The notes beneath the pieces are model-generated. The model was not told the DNA's origin. It saw nothing but the letters and a program-made list of their open reading frames with translations, and did no database searches. Below, piece by piece: positions 1-8,607 of a stretch of 64,000 bases of DNA (the first letter of the stretch is position 1; each line of letters starts with the position of its first letter). The stretch is from Pediococcus claussenii ATCC BAA-344. Lineage in GTDB: Bacteria > Bacillota > Bacilli > Lactobacillales > Lactobacillaceae. Where the stretch lies: contig NC_016605.1 of the NCBI RefSeq assembly GCF_000237995.1, positions 1,488,001 through 1,552,000 of the forward strand, read 5' to 3'. Made by a program: the position numbers and the translations under genes.

Positions 1-196
1 TATTGAAACCACTGATATCAGCAAACATTCCCAACAAACCACTTTAGTTTTTGACTTCATCACATCAGCTTGTTTGACAGTTATTAATTTTTGGCTAGAA
101 CACCCTGAAATTTCAAAGGAATCAATCATTACAACTCTCACAATGTTGCTCACACAGGGACCAGTTAATACATTGCTAGATAATAATGAACTTTAG
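1..196 (+). CDS. TetR/AcrR-family regulator, C-terminal part
   Basis: The window opens inside this gene; the reading frame begins at base 2 and stops with TAG at 194-196, giving about 64 residues. The visible part (motifs such as VINFWLEHPE and LLTQGPVNTLL) has the amphipathic helices of the C-terminal ligand-binding and dimerisation domain of TetR-like proteins of the dihydroxyacetone-kinase-regulator type. The DNA-binding domain lies outside the window, so target and ligand cannot be judged. Assignment rests on resemblance only; the family is likely, the function unknown. Confidence 0.6.
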   Translation, partial: IETTDISKHSQQTTLVFDFITSACLTVINFWLEHPEISKESIITTLTMLLTQGPVNTLLDNNEL

Positions 197-227
197 GTGT
201 TAATACTTTCACTACTATCTTAGTTAT

Positions 228-464
228 TTACAAACTCAACTTATACTTAGTTGAGCGACCCTGACCTACTACCTCAATTTTTTCTTGATCACGCAGCTTG
301 CGTAAAGCCCTCTCAATGGATTTTTGACTATACTGAGGAACCAATTGTATTAATTCTGACTTTGCTAAAGGACAAAGTTGATCCGATAAGGCTCAAATAA
401 TTAGTTGTTCAGCGTTAATATTTATTCCCCACACTTGGTAATTCAATACTTGACGAGCTAGCAT
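228..464 (-). pseudogene. Fic-like protein remnant, C-terminal winged helix
   Basis: The minus strand reads from a possible ATG at 462-464 to TAA at 228-230 as MLARQVLNYQ, then NAEQLII, an in-frame TGA, then PLAKSELIQLVPQYSQ, SIERALRKLRDQ and GQGRSTKYKL. The last part looks like the winged-helix domain that ends many Fic/DUF4172-type proteins (repressor-like helix followed by a GKGRSTYY-type wing). The internal stop and the absence of an upstream catalytic HPFxxGNGR motif mark it as a fragment. It ends where the hairpin repeat array starts, so the repeat, or the event that brought it, may have removed the rest. Fic assignment is by resemblance. Confidence 0.5.
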
Positions 465-841
465 TCCTCAAAAGCTATTCAGGTTGCTCCACTCTCTATC
501 TGAAACGAGTTACTCAACCCAGCTTCTTCCGGTTAGCCAAAAATAAGAACTATGACCTAACCCGTCATAATTCTTATTTCCTGCTGCCAGTTCCTATGAG
601 ACGGGTTGCGTCCATAGGAATGGTCAACGTATGAGTATCTTGGTTTTGTGCAACAAAACCTACTTTACTTGCCGAGTTAGTAATCCTCAAAAGCTATTCG
701 GGTTGCTCCACTCTCTATCTGAAATGAGTTACTCAACCCAGCTTTCTGCGGATAACCAAGAACGGAGCCTTGACCTAACCCGTCAAAGCTCCGTTCTCTG
801 TTATTCCTCAAAAGCTATTCGGGTTGCTCCACTCTCTTTTT
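463..841 (-). repeat. Long-hairpin repeat array A (2 full units plus partial)
   Basis: Read on the minus strand the array starts a few bases after the stop codon of the acetyltransferase at 842. Unit A1 covers 837-717, unit A2 716-498 (longer, with extra sequence) and a partial 5' arm 497-463. Each starts AGAGAGTGGAGCAACC. In A1 the centre is AGAACGGAGC and GCTCCGTTCT (759-768 with 788-797) around TTGAC/GTCAA with a 7-nt GGGTTAG loop (775-781). In A2 the same loop (557-563) is closed by an unrelated but complementary stem (541-549 with 571-579). Outer arms pair CAACCC with GGGTTG and AGCTTT with AAAGCT. Arrays at 18 kb and 40 kb share the design. Confidence 0.8.
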
Positions 842-2023
842 TTAAAAATAATCCCACAACATTGGTACTTCTTTTCTTAATGCCCGATCCAGTTCATTAA
901 TTGCTTCAAAGCTACCATTAATTTGCCCTAAACGTGATTGTCGCATTGCACTTCTGTATCCCATCAGAACCTTTGTTGCCGTCTGAATATTCATTTTGAT
1001 ATCTGCCATGTTTTGATAATTGTTGCTTAGCTTTTCAAAATTGGTGCCATTACTGCTAACTCGTAATCGCCAAATACCATTATTCTGTGTAATCATATCA
1101 TCTTGAATCGCAATCCGAATGCTGTGAACCTTTTGCACAAATGGATAATCGTTTACAAACTTCTTCAAATCAATAATTCTTGCCATCATGTACGGCTTTA
1201 TTCTTACATCGATCGCTTCCGGATTATTTAATATGTCTGGATAGCCGTTTGGATCCCCACTCTTATATTCGAAATTAAAATACATTGACTCATGTTGGCA
1301 AATAAAACTCATAATACTCTGGTAGCTAGCATGATTTGTATACATCAATTCTTGAATATGAAAAGTTTCGTTTGAGCCTTCATATATTACGTAACTAGCT
1401 GCACTTTCATTTTCCAAATAAACACCGACCATCCAGTCAGGATGCTTCAAGGTAAGATAGTTCCACCACCAATCCTCTCGCACTAATCCAGCATTACGCG
1501 TTTGAATATTTTCATCGTAGACTTCTTTAATCTGTTTAATGGCATCCTTCAATGGTAAACGTTTTATAACTCCGTCATTGCTTTCAACCCTTATTCGAGG
1601 CAGATCCGTATTTTTCACTTGATACTCTGCTCGATCAAACACTTCTTCATAACCAAAGCGGCGGTAAAAGTCGTAAGAAAACGGAGCTAAATATGAAAGA
1701 GAAACACCTTCTTGTAGCATGTCTTCAAAAGCACTTTTCATCAACGCAGTTATTGCTCCGCGTCCTCCAAATTCGGGGTAACTCATCACATCGCAAATAC
1801 CATTCATTTTATATTTAACACCATGAAAATTAATTTTCATCGGAATACTTAGCATTCCACTACCTAAACTGTTATCCTGCCTTATCCCGTAAGCCAAAGA
1901 GTGGTTAAACCGATCATCAAAGAACTGACGACGTTCCTTACTATCCTTATTTGTAAATGCATATAAGTATAATTGATAAAAATCACTTAAATCTGCCTTT
2001 GTTAATCGGTCTACTTCCCACAT
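842..2023 (-). CDS. Eis-like GNAT N-acetyltransferase
   Basis: The 393-residue product has the architecture of the Eis family: an N-terminal GNAT fold with the acetyl-CoA-binding segment near residues 85-100 (YPEFGGRGAITALM), a second GNAT-like domain, and a C-terminal SCP2-like segment ending at the carboxyl terminus (LDRALRKEVPMLWDYF), which in Eis enzymes supplies the catalytic terminal carboxylate. Length fits the family (about 390-410). Family members acetylate amines, including aminoglycosides; the natural substrate here is unknown. The gene lies downstream of the PTS IIC gene and the small membrane protein on the same strand, 17 bases from the latter. The hairpin repeat array A begins right after its stop codon. 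Confidence 0.85.
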   Translation of the reverse strand: MWEVDRLTKADLSDFYQLYLYAFTNKDSKERRQFFDDRFNHSLAYGIRQDNSLGSGMLSIPMKINFHGVKYKMNGICDVMSYPEFGGRGAITALMKSAFEDMLQEGVSLSYLAPFSYDFYRRFGYEEVFDRAEYQVKNTDLPRIRVESNDGVIKRLPLKDAIKQIKEVYDENIQTRNAGLVREDWWWNYLTLKHPDWMVGVYLENESAASYVIYEGSNETFHIQELMYTNHASYQSIMSFICQHESMYFNFEYKSGDPNGYPDILNNPEAIDVRIKPYMMARIIDLKKFVNDYPFVQKVHSIRIAIQDDMITQNNGIWRLRVSSNGTNFEKLSNNYQNMADIKMNIQTATKVLMGYRSAMRQSRLGQINGSFEAINELDRALRKEVPMLWDYF

Positions 2024-2039
2024 AAAAAATCGCTCCAGT

Positions 2040-2228
2040 TTATTTCATATTTTTTCTGACACTTTTTGTAAATAAAATTCCTAAAACAAGAAAAATCACC
2101 ATTCCAACACTACTTACTAAAATGTCACTAGTTTGTTTTGTAACATCACTATCAGTAATCGTAATAGCCAATATTCCAATAAAGATGGCCCCAAGAATAC
2201 CGTATTTAAAAAGACTCTTCATATTCAT
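2040..2228 (-). CDS. Small two-helix membrane protein
   Basis: A 62-residue protein with two hydrophobic segments (about residues 9-25, YGILGAIFIGILAITI, and 35-55, ILVSSVGMVIFLVLGILF) and a basic C-terminus (KSVRKNMK). The start codon overlaps the stop of the upstream PTS IIC gene by one base, which argues that it is translated and coupled. I recognise no family; a membrane role tied to the transporter or to the acetyltransferase that follows is only an inference from position. Confidence 0.6.
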   Translation of the reverse strand: MNMKSLFKYGILGAIFIGILAITITDSDVTKQTSDILVSSVGMVIFLVLGILFTKSVRKNMK

Positions 2229-3466
2229 TAGTTTTCACCTTTTTGTTCATCAATCACCATTTGCTTCTCAGCAGTCTTAAAGAATGGGTAATAAGCAGCA
2301 CCAGCAATAACAAGTTCAATCGCTGACCATACTCCTGCGCGCCAATCCCAACCGGTTGCCATTAACGGTCCAATAATTGGTGGCATTGTCCATGGCACCA
2401 TCGTTACTGCGGGACGAATCCAATTAATGGCCATTAAAATGTATGTCAAAACCACTAAAATTTGTGGGAGTATTATGAACGGAATCATTGTGATTGGATT
2501 CATAACGATTGGGAACCCAAAGATAACTGGCTCATTAATTTCAAACAGGGCACTTGGAAAGGCCACTCGTCCTAAACTACGATAGGTTTCACTCTTAGAT
2601 GATAACATCCAGAAAACAAGCATAATGGTTGCTCCAGTACCACCGACATTAACAAACAAACTCGAAAAACCAGATGAAGTGATATACGGAATCGCCTGAT
2701 GATGAGCATATGCGAGCCCATTAGCGGTTAAGAATTGCAGAAAAATCGGATCCGAAATACCTTCAAGTGTCATATCACCATGGATACCACCAACCCACAA
2801 TAAGCTGACCAATAAAGTATAGAACATAATTCCTGGAAGACTATTCATCGCAAATAGTAAGGGATGAAAAATACTTTGAATGAATAAGTTAATATCAAAA
2901 TGAAGTGGTACTCGCAATGTCCAGAAGAATAGCAAAACAATAAAACCTGGAATTAATGAAACAAAAGAATGGCTAACTGCCGCAGGAACACCAGCGGGTA
3001 ACTTAATAACCCAATTACGCTTTACAAAGAGGTTCAAAATCAAAACAGATATAAAAGCACAAATAATTGCTGTAAATAACCCCGAAGACGCAAAATTGGT
3101 TGTATCAAGTGTTAGTTTACTGCTAAAGGATGCAACAACGAATGCCATTGTCGAGAGTCCAGCACCATTAATTGCATCCAATTCTAATGATTTAGCCAGC
3201 TCATAACCAATCCCAATCGCTGCAAGTAACGAAATAATTCCAAAAGAACCGTTAACAGCAACTCCAATTGCATTCATATATGGTTTCATAAAATTAGTCC
3301 AAGCTGGAATTGGAATATTACCAATAATCAAGAATACTGAACCACTAATTACTGCTGGTAAAGTCATAACTAACCCATTACGAACAGACACTAAATACTT
3401 GTTATTTCCTACTTTAGCAAGGGGTGGCATCAAAACATTTTGAATCCAGTTCATAAACTTATCCAT
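2228..3466 (-). CDS. PTS sugar transporter IIC, cellobiose/lactose family
   Basis: This about 412-residue membrane protein begins MDKFMNWIQNVLMPPLAKV, typical of CelB-like EIIC proteins of the lactose/cellobiose/lichenan PTS family, and contains the conserved loop with HGDMTLEGISDPIF and the segment FEINEPVIFGFPIVMNP that binds sugar in this family. Around ten membrane segments are visible. The ATG at 3464-3466 is preferred over an upstream TTG because AGGAGG lies 10 bases before it. No IIA or IIB gene is adjacent, so it must borrow these from elsewhere, which is common for orphan EIIC genes. A cre-like site lies upstream at 3525-3538. Substrate is probably a beta-glucoside or similar disaccharide. 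Confidence 0.9.
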   Translation of the reverse strand: MDKFMNWIQNVLMPPLAKVGNNKYLVSVRNGLVMTLPAVISGSVFLIIGNIPIPAWTNFMKPYMNAIGVAVNGSFGIISLLAAIGIGYELAKSLELDAINGAGLSTMAFVVASFSSKLTLDTTNFASSGLFTAIICAFISVLILNLFVKRNWVIKLPAGVPAAVSHSFVSLIPGFIVLLFFWTLRVPLHFDINLFIQSIFHPLLFAMNSLPGIMFYTLLVSLLWVGGIHGDMTLEGISDPIFLQFLTANGLAYAHHQAIPYITSSGFSSLFVNVGGTGATIMLVFWMLSSKSETYRSLGRVAFPSALFEINEPVIFGFPIVMNPITMIPFIILPQILVVLTYILMAINWIRPAVTMVPWTMPPIIGPLMATGWDWRAGVWSAIELVIAGAAYYPFFKTAEKQMVIDEQKGEN

Positions 3467-3524
3467 AATTAACAAGCCTCCTATATATTTATAACAATTT
3501 AAGTATATGCGGAGTTATCAGCTA

Positions 3525-3538
3525 TGTAAACCCTTACA
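3525..3538. promoter_or_regulatory. cre-like catabolite control site
   Basis: TGTAAACCCTTACA matches the CcpA operator consensus TGWAANCGNTNWCA at all but one position (C in place of the central G) and is itself an inverted repeat. It sits about 60 bases before the start of the PTS IIC gene, where repression by CcpA would fit a sugar transporter. Not tested; based on consensus only. Confidence 0.55.
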
Positions 3539-3737
3539 TTATTGTTTTTTACACATTTTTGGTATTCTATGTGATATTTTTTACATTTTTAATTATTGGT
3601 CTATTCCATTTCAATACAAATAATTAACATTTGAATTATCGTTTACACGGACTTTTCGTAAAGACATTTCTACAGAGCACATTTAGGCCATCTTTTCTAA
3701 CTATAAATTTCATGAAAGTTATCTAATTTGCTTATAT

Positions 3738-3796
3738 AAAAAAGAGACTGACTAAAGACCCTTGCTTTAAGCTAAGATCTTTAAACAGTCCCTCTT
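3738..3796 (-). terminator. Rho-independent terminator of clpL
   Basis: Reading the minus strand, GGGACTG and the complementary CAGTCTC flank a further paired segment (AAAGATC with GGTCTTT) and are followed by a run of six T. It lies about 40 bases after the clpL stop codon. The remaining stretch 3539-3737 holds only AT-rich sequence in which I see nothing else beyond the PTS promoter region. Confidence 0.8.
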
Positions 3797-3834
3797 ACTT
3801 AATTTTTAAAATAAACCTAAACCACTCGTATTAC

Positions 3835-5958
3835 TTATTTTTCCGAAATCACAATCTGATCCTCAACCAAATCGGCCTTCAAATCCTTTGCATCCAAGTG
3901 ATCAAGGTAGAAATCAGTTACCTTATCACGGATCTCTTGTTCAATAACTCGACGAAGTGGACGTGCTCCCATTGCCTCATCGTAGCCTTGATCAATCAGC
4001 CAATCTTTTGCATCACTCGAAACCTCAAGCTTGATACCCTTCTTATCCAAAGTTCTATTAACATCATCGATCATCAGGTCAACAATCTGATGTAAATCAT
4101 CTTTGGTAAGGTGGCTGAACTCAACAATTCCGTTGAAACGATTCAAGAATTCTGGGCGGAAGTATGGTGCTAGTTTATCCATTAAGCTCTTATCTTTGCC
4201 ATCATTACCAGTGATACTCTCGTTACCAAATCCGGCGTTAGATGTCGCAATAATAATCGTGTTCTTAAAATCAACCACGTTTCCTTGTCCATCTGTTAAA
4301 CGTCCATCATCCATAACTTGCAATAATAATGTTAGAACTTGTGGATTTGCCTTTTCAATCTCGTCTAATAGTACTATTGAATATGGATTACGACGAACTC
4401 GCTCGGTTAAAGTATTAGAGTTGTCTTCGTAACCAACATATCCAGCTGTAGTACCAATTAGCTTAGAAACTGCAGTTGTATCTGTATATTCACTCATATC
4501 GAGTCGGACAATTGCATCTTTACTACCAAACATGTCAAGTGCCAACTGTTTAGCAAGCTCTGTCTTACCGACACCAGTTGGTCCAACAAATAGGAAACTA
4601 CCAATTGGTCGGTTGCCTTCATCAAAACCAGCTCGATTACGGCGAATTGCCTTCGCAACCATATCAACTGCTTCGTCTTGACCAATTACTTTACCCTTCA
4701 ATCGGTCATTTATCTTCTTCAAGCGTTCAATATCACTCGCACCCATTTGAGAAACTGGAATTCCTGTCAATCTTTCAACAGAATCAGCAACATCCGAGGC
4801 CGTTGCAACTGGTCGTTCTTCCTTAGTTGCTTCATCTAATTTCTTCTGAATACGAATCATCTTAGTTTTAGCTGTTGCAGCACCTTCATAATCCTCTTTT
4901 TCGGCTGCCTCGTCTTTTTCCTTTTCAGCTTCTTTTAATTCTGCTTCCAAGCTAACCTTGTCTGTAACTGGATGTTGAGCTGCTAAATGTGCTGCAGTCA
5001 TATCCAATAAATCAATCGCTTTATCTGGTAAAGAGCGTTGTGGAATATATTGAATTGAATAATCAACTGCCGCTTTTAAAACGTCATCTGGTAATTCAAC
5101 GCGATGATGTTCTTGATATAATTTGCGAATTCCTTTCAAAATTGCAAATGTATCATCGGCACTTGGTGCGTTCACTGTTACGTCATTAAAACGACGAGCC
5201 AGCGCAGCGTTCTTCATAATTGTGTTACGGTACTCATCTTGAGTTGTTGCACCAATTACACTGATTTCGCCACGGCTCAATGCTGGTTTAATAATATCAG
5301 CCATACCTTTGCCGCCGTCTTCTCCACCAGTAGAACCGGCACCCAAGATTTGATGAATTTCGTCAAAGAATAAAATTACATTTCCAGCTTTTTTAACTTC
5401 TTTGATCAAGTTTTGAATATTTTCTTCAAAAGCACCACGGAACTGTGTACCAGCTTCTAATGAAGAAATATCAATTGAATAAATCTCCTTGCCCTTAATT
5501 GCAGCTGGTACATCACCGCTGATGATCGATTGAGCCAAGCCCTCAACAACCGCGGTCTTACCGACACCAGCGTCTCCAACAAGAATTGGATTATTCTTCG
5601 TGCGTCGACTCAAAATCTCAGCTGTTTCTTGGATTTCCTTATTCCTTCCAATAACAGGATCAAGTAATCCCTTGCGAGCTTCATCAGTTAAATTGCGGCC
5701 CAAACGTGCTAGAATTCCTTTTTCATTTACAGCTTGTCCTTGTTGTCCATTCTGCTGTTGAGCTTGTTCACCATTGCCACTTGGTATTTTGCCAGTTTGA
5801 CGATACTGTGCAAACTCCTCAGGCGTTAACTCCTGTCCATTAACTAAATAACGTGATTCTGAGTTGATACCGTTCATTCTTCCCATTAGTTGATTAAAAA
5901 TATCATCCATGTTGCGATCAAATGGATCATTTGAAAAATTATTGTTATTGTTAGCCAT
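3835..5958 (-). CDS. clpL: ClpL, Clp/Hsp100 ATPase
   Basis: The 707-residue protein is a two-ring-domain Clp chaperone. The first AAA domain has Walker A GDAGVGKT (about residue 128-135) and Walker B ILFFDEIH; the second has GPTGVGKT (about residue 465) and VLLDEIEKA, followed by the D2-small domain ([14 protein letters not shown]). The N-terminus is short, Asn/Gln-rich ([11 protein letters not shown]) and lacks the usual Clp N domain, as expected for ClpL. A short coiled-coil middle domain ([19 protein letters not shown]) is present. ClpL disaggregates proteins and supports heat and stress tolerance in lactobacilli without ClpP in most reports. No CtsR-type GGTCAAA repeat is visible upstream; instead a small HTH gene precedes it by 56 bases. 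Confidence 0.95.
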   Translation of the reverse strand: MANNNNNFSNDPFDRNMDDIFNQLMGRMNGINSESRYLVNGQELTPEEFAQYRQTGKIPSGNGEQAQQQNGQQGQAVNEKGILARLGRNLTDEARKGLLDPVIGRNKEIQETAEILSRRTKNNPILVGDAGVGKTAVVEGLAQSIISGDVPAAIKGKEIYSIDISSLEAGTQFRGAFEENIQNLIKEVKKAGNVILFFDEIHQILGAGSTGGEDGGKGMADIIKPALSRGEISVIGATTQDEYRNTIMKNAALARRFNDVTVNAPSADDTFAILKGIRKLYQEHHRVELPDDVLKAAVDYSIQYIPQRSLPDKAIDLLDMTAAHLAAQHPVTDKVSLEAELKEAEKEKDEAAEKEDYEGAATAKTKMIRIQKKLDEATKEERPVATASDVADSVERLTGIPVSQMGASDIERLKKINDRLKGKVIGQDEAVDMVAKAIRRNRAGFDEGNRPIGSFLFVGPTGVGKTELAKQLALDMFGSKDAIVRLDMSEYTDTTAVSKLIGTTAGYVGYEDNSNTLTERVRRNPYSIVLLDEIEKANPQVLTLLLQVMDDGRLTDGQGNVVDFKNTIIIATSNAGFGNESITGNDGKDKSLMDKLAPYFRPEFLNRFNGIVEFSHLTKDDLHQIVDLMIDDVNRTLDKKGIKLEVSSDAKDWLIDQGYDEAMGARPLRRVIEQEIRDKVTDFYLDHLDAKDLKADLVEDQIVISEK

Positions 5959-6014
5959 CGTAAAAATCCCCCTTTTATACTCTTAGCTGTCTTGTGTTTA
6001 GTTATCCGTTTAAA

Positions 6015-6239
6015 CTACAAATCCATAAAATGCGATTCCAATTCACGTAACACTTCCCACATTTGAAGATGCTGGGCGCGTGCCAAAGCATCCAAATCTC
6101 GGATGTTCAGTGGCGTAGCACTCGTCTGTTGTTTGTTAAACGACTTATGCAACGTTGTGTAACCATAACCACTACGCTTCGCCACTTCATAAATCGTCAA
6201 CCCGTTTTTACTTAAATAGGTTTTAATGTCAATGTTCAT
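6015..6239 (-). CDS. Small HTH protein upstream of clpL
   Basis: A 74-residue protein, nearly all of it a helix-turn-helix domain (LTIYEVAKRSGYGYTTLHKSF), resembling XRE/Cro-like or TetR-like DNA-binding heads. It starts at ATG after a GAGGAGGCGGGG ribosome site and is preceded by a promoter overlapped by a palindrome at 6279-6310. It is in the same orientation as clpL, 56 bases upstream, so the two may be cotranscribed and the HTH protein may control both. The DNA-binding role is inferred from the fold; the target is inferred from position. Confidence 0.7.
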   Translation of the reverse strand: MNIDIKTYLSKNGLTIYEVAKRSGYGYTTLHKSFNKQQTSATPLNIRDLDALARAQHLQMWEVLRELESHFMDL

Positions 6240-6265
6240 AAGACTTCCCCGCCTCCTCGATTATT

Positions 6266-6310
6266 AATATAGCACATATGTGAATGTTTTACAAATGTAA
6301 AGCATTCACA
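6266..6310 (-). promoter_or_regulatory. Promoter and palindromic operator for HTH-clpL
   Basis: On the minus strand a -35 box TTGTAA (6294-6289) and a -10 box TATATT (6271-6266) are separated by 17 bases. The segment 6279-6310 is an imperfect 32-base palindrome: TGTGAATG pairs with CATTCACA, and inside it TTTAC with GTAAA. It covers the -35 box, and a further perfect palindrome CACATATGTG (6273-6282) lies in the spacer. This is the arrangement expected of an autorepressor site for the HTH protein. Confidence 0.6.
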
Positions 6311-6331
6311 TTTGTAAAATAATTTCCATAT

Positions 6332-6366
6332 AAAAAAGCGACTAAAAAATTTCCTTCTAGTCGCTC
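6332..6366 (-). terminator. Terminator of ndk
   Basis: Minus-strand GCGACTA and TAGTCGC form a 7-bp stem (6358-6364 with 6338-6344) with a run of six T after it. It lies just past the ndk stop codon and separates ndk from the HTH-clpL promoter. Confidence 0.8.
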
Positions 6367-6377
6367 ACTATAATTAA

Positions 6378-6803
6378 TTATTTTTCATCTGGAAACCAAA
6401 TTTTAATTTCGCGTTCAGCACTCTCAATACTGTCTGAGCTGTGCACTACATTTTGGATTGGCCCATCTCCCCACCCACGGGCAAAATCTCCACGGATAGT
6501 TCCAGCCGGGGCCTCTGCTGGATCGGTTGGCCCTGTCATTTTTCGGATGCTTTCAACAACATCCGATCCCGATATTATCATTGCTACAATTGGTCCTGAA
6601 GTCATAAAATCCTCAATACCTGAATAAAATGATTTGCCTACTAATTGTTGATAATGAACTCGTAATTCTTCGGGTGATGCAGTTAAAGTCCGAATTGCTG
6701 TAATCTTAAAACGGCGGTTTTCAATCCTAGTAATCACATCACCAACATGCCCGCTTGCCACTCCATCAGGTTTTACTAACATTAAAGTACGTTCTTCAGT
6801 CAT
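6378..6803 (-). CDS. ndk: Nucleoside diphosphate kinase
   Basis: A 141-residue enzyme of normal family length that transfers phosphate from ATP to nucleoside diphosphates through a phosphohistidine. The start segment ERTLMLVKPDGV, the NRRFKI strand and the active-site motif NVVHSSDSIESAEREI (catalytic His near residue 120) are all present. The last part is GGGDGP-like (ARGWGDGPIQN). The ATG at 6803 is chosen over an upstream TTG because AGGAGG lies about 10 bases before it. It stands alone with its own terminator. Many lactobacilli are reported to lack ndk, so its presence may help to place the strain. Confidence 0.93.
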   Translation of the reverse strand: MTEERTLMLVKPDGVASGHVGDVITRIENRRFKITAIRTLTASPEELRVHYQQLVGKSFYSGIEDFMTSGPIVAMIISGSDVVESIRKMTGPTDPAEAPAGTIRGDFARGWGDGPIQNVVHSSDSIESAEREIKIWFPDEK

Positions 6804-7003
6804 CAAAAATAGCCTCCTTTTTAATTTCGTATAATTATAACATTTCTAAATTTTAGCTTATACAAAAACAGAAAAGAGGTTATTTAATTTTACTAATTAA
6901 TTTAGCATACAATGTCTAAAAAGATCATACTATTGCGTTTCGCAAAACAAATCCTTTTTCTATTTTTAAATTACTGGTAATATATATTCAAGGAGAAAAT
7001 ATA

Positions 7004-7459
7004 ATGAATGATATGCAGTACACTGAAATTTATAATTTACTAAAACGCATCAATAGAGATACTCAAATTAATCGTTTGTCCGAATTTATTGGAGGTCGTA
7101 TCAATGATAATGTGTTAACCCATCTTCAGGATCGATTAACACATAATGACCTAGACATCCTTTCTACAATCGGCAAAGATGAACTTACTGTTAGTGAAGT
7201 TGTTGATCAAATGGCAATCTCACAGGGTGGAACATCCCGTCGTATTAATCATTTAGAACGTTTAGACCTATTATCCAAATTTCACAAGGCTCCTAACCGT
7301 AAATCCGTTTTCTTAAAATTAACAACAAACGGTCTGATACTCGCCAACGCCCACAATGAATTGCACCAAGCTTTACGGCAAGAAGCGTTTGAGTCTGTCT
7401 CTGATTTTTCAGATCAAGATATCAACACTGTTATTAAATTCCTAAAACGACTAAGTTAA
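7004..7459 (+). CDS. MarR-family transcriptional regulator
   Basis: A 151-residue winged-helix protein: dimerisation helices at both ends and a central DNA-binding part with the helix pair around LTVSEVVDQMAISQGGTSRRINHLERLDLL and a wing with RKSVFLKLTTNG. Ribosome site AAGGAG lies 9 bases before the ATG. It leads a tight plus-strand series with a deformylase-like gene, a flavodoxin-like quinone reductase and a 58-residue protein, so it probably senses a redox or electrophile signal and controls this group; that is inference from context. Confidence 0.85.
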   Translation: MNDMQYTEIYNLLKRINRDTQINRLSEFIGGRINDNVLTHLQDRLTHNDLDILSTIGKDELTVSEVVDQMAISQGGTSRRINHLERLDLLSKFHKAPNRKSVFLKLTTNGLILANAHNELHQALRQEAFESVSDFSDQDINTVIKFLKRLS

Positions 7460-7506
7460 CTTGTTTACGCTATAATATTCAACATACTATTTTAAGAGGT
7501 AAAAAC

Positions 7507-7917
7507 ATGATTCATTCAATCAATAAAGACATTACGATTTTAAAACGTAAGTCATCGCCTGCAAATAGGCAGAATCAGGTAACAGTTCAAGACCTAACCG
7601 AAACGTTGGAAGCAAATCGCGAAATATGTGCTGGTATGGCTGCTAACATGATTGGTATAAATAAGCGAATCATAGCTATCCAGATGGGGCCCTTTAGCGT
7701 TCCGATGATCAACCCAATCATTACAAAAAAAGAGGACATGTACCAAACCCAGGAGGGATGTTTATCCCTCACGGGGCAACGGTCAACTCAACGTTTCAAA
7801 AAAATTAGCATTACCTACTTGGATTCACAATGGCAGCAGCATTCCCAAGAATTTACCGACTGGACGGCGCAAGTTATTCAACACGAAATTGATCACTGCA
7901 ACGGTATTCTTATCTAA
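7507..7917 (+). CDS. Peptide deformylase-like protein, atypical motif I
   Basis: The 136-residue product has two of the three deformylase signatures: EGCLSL (metal-binding Cys) and QHEIDHCNGI (HExxH metal site). Motif I, normally GxGLAAxQ, reads CAGMAANM here, so the oxyanion-stabilising Gln is Met and the first Gly is Cys. Family deformylases remove formyl from nascent proteins; with this change, activity or substrate may differ. Shorter than housekeeping Def (about 160-185). It sits 48 bases after the MarR gene and 9 bases before a TTG-started reductase gene, in an operon. Alternative: a true deformylase of the small Def2-like group. Confidence 0.75.
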   Translation: MIHSINKDITILKRKSSPANRQNQVTVQDLTETLEANREICAGMAANMIGINKRIIAIQMGPFSVPMINPIITKKEDMYQTQEGCLSLTGQRSTQRFKKISITYLDSQWQQHSQEFTDWTAQVIQHEIDHCNGILI

Positions 7918-7926
7918 GGAGACATC

Positions 7927-8607
7927 TTGAAAACACTAATTTTAATAGCACATCCAGAAATTGAAAATTCAACAACTCAAAAATTTTTCCAAACATCTTT
8001 AGTTAATTTTGAAAACATTACCTACCATCCAATATCAATTCCTATCAATATTGAAGAGGAACAGCAATTGTTGCGGTCAAACGATCGGATCATTCTTCAG
8101 TTCCCTCTTTTTTGGTACAGCGCCCCTGCACTTTTAAAAACCTGGCAAGACACGGTATTGTCAACCTCTTTTATCAACAGGGCGAGCTTAAAAGGTAAAG
8201 AACTTGGTATCGTAGTAACCACCGGCAGTGCAAAAAAAGATTTTGGTGCGGGTAATCCTGAAAGATTTACCATTTCAGAAATACTTCGGCCTTATGAAGC
8301 GATGGCAAATAAGGCAATGATGTCTTATCTTCCACCATTGCCAGTTTATCAATTCTTATATATGAAACCCATCAACCAACAACGTTTACTAGTTGATTAT
8401 CAACAATACGTTACTAACCCTAATTTTTCGCATTTTAACGGTCAAGTTAGTTGGTTTAAAAAGCAAATTCAGAAAAAAATTACCACACAGGATTCCAAGA
8501 ATACTTCTACTTTGGAAACTATTTTAGATACAATTTCTCAAAACCAGGAAGAACTAGATGACTTGCGATGGAATTTAGATCAGATAAAAAAGGACGATGA
8601 TAACTAA
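7927..8607 (+). CDS. NAD(P)H dehydrogenase (quinone), flavodoxin-like fold
   Basis: A 226-residue protein of the KefF/MdaB/YwrO type. The N-terminus MKTLILIAHPEIENSTTQKF is the first strand and FMN phosphate loop; the motif FPLFWYSAPALLKTWQD and the later VTTGSAKKDFG are typical of NAD(P)H:quinone oxidoreductases that give two-electron reduction of quinones. Translation starts at TTG after AAGGAG. The C-terminal 40 residues form an acidic coiled-coil-like tail (QNQEELDDLRWNLDQIKKDD) beyond the usual fold. Stop and the next ATG overlap (TAATG), so the following small gene is translationally coupled. Confidence 0.88.
   Translation: MKTLILIAHPEIENSTTQKFFQTSLVNFENITYHPISIPINIEEEQQLLRSNDRIILQFPLFWYSAPALLKTWQDTVLSTSFINRASLKGKELGIVVTTGSAKKDFGAGNPERFTISEILRPYEAMANKAMMSYLPPLPVYQFLYMKPINQQRLLVDYQQYVTNPNFSHFNGQVSWFKKQIQKKITTQDSKNTSTLETILDTISQNQEELDDLRWNLDQIKKDDDN

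Noticed and set aside
631..900. Plus-strand frame of 89 codons
   Set aside because: Runs through repeat array A and antisense to the acetyltransferase end; no ribosome site and composition explained by the repeat.
3898..5189. Several antisense frames inside clpL
   Set aside because: Codon use and length fit shadows of the clpL reading frame.
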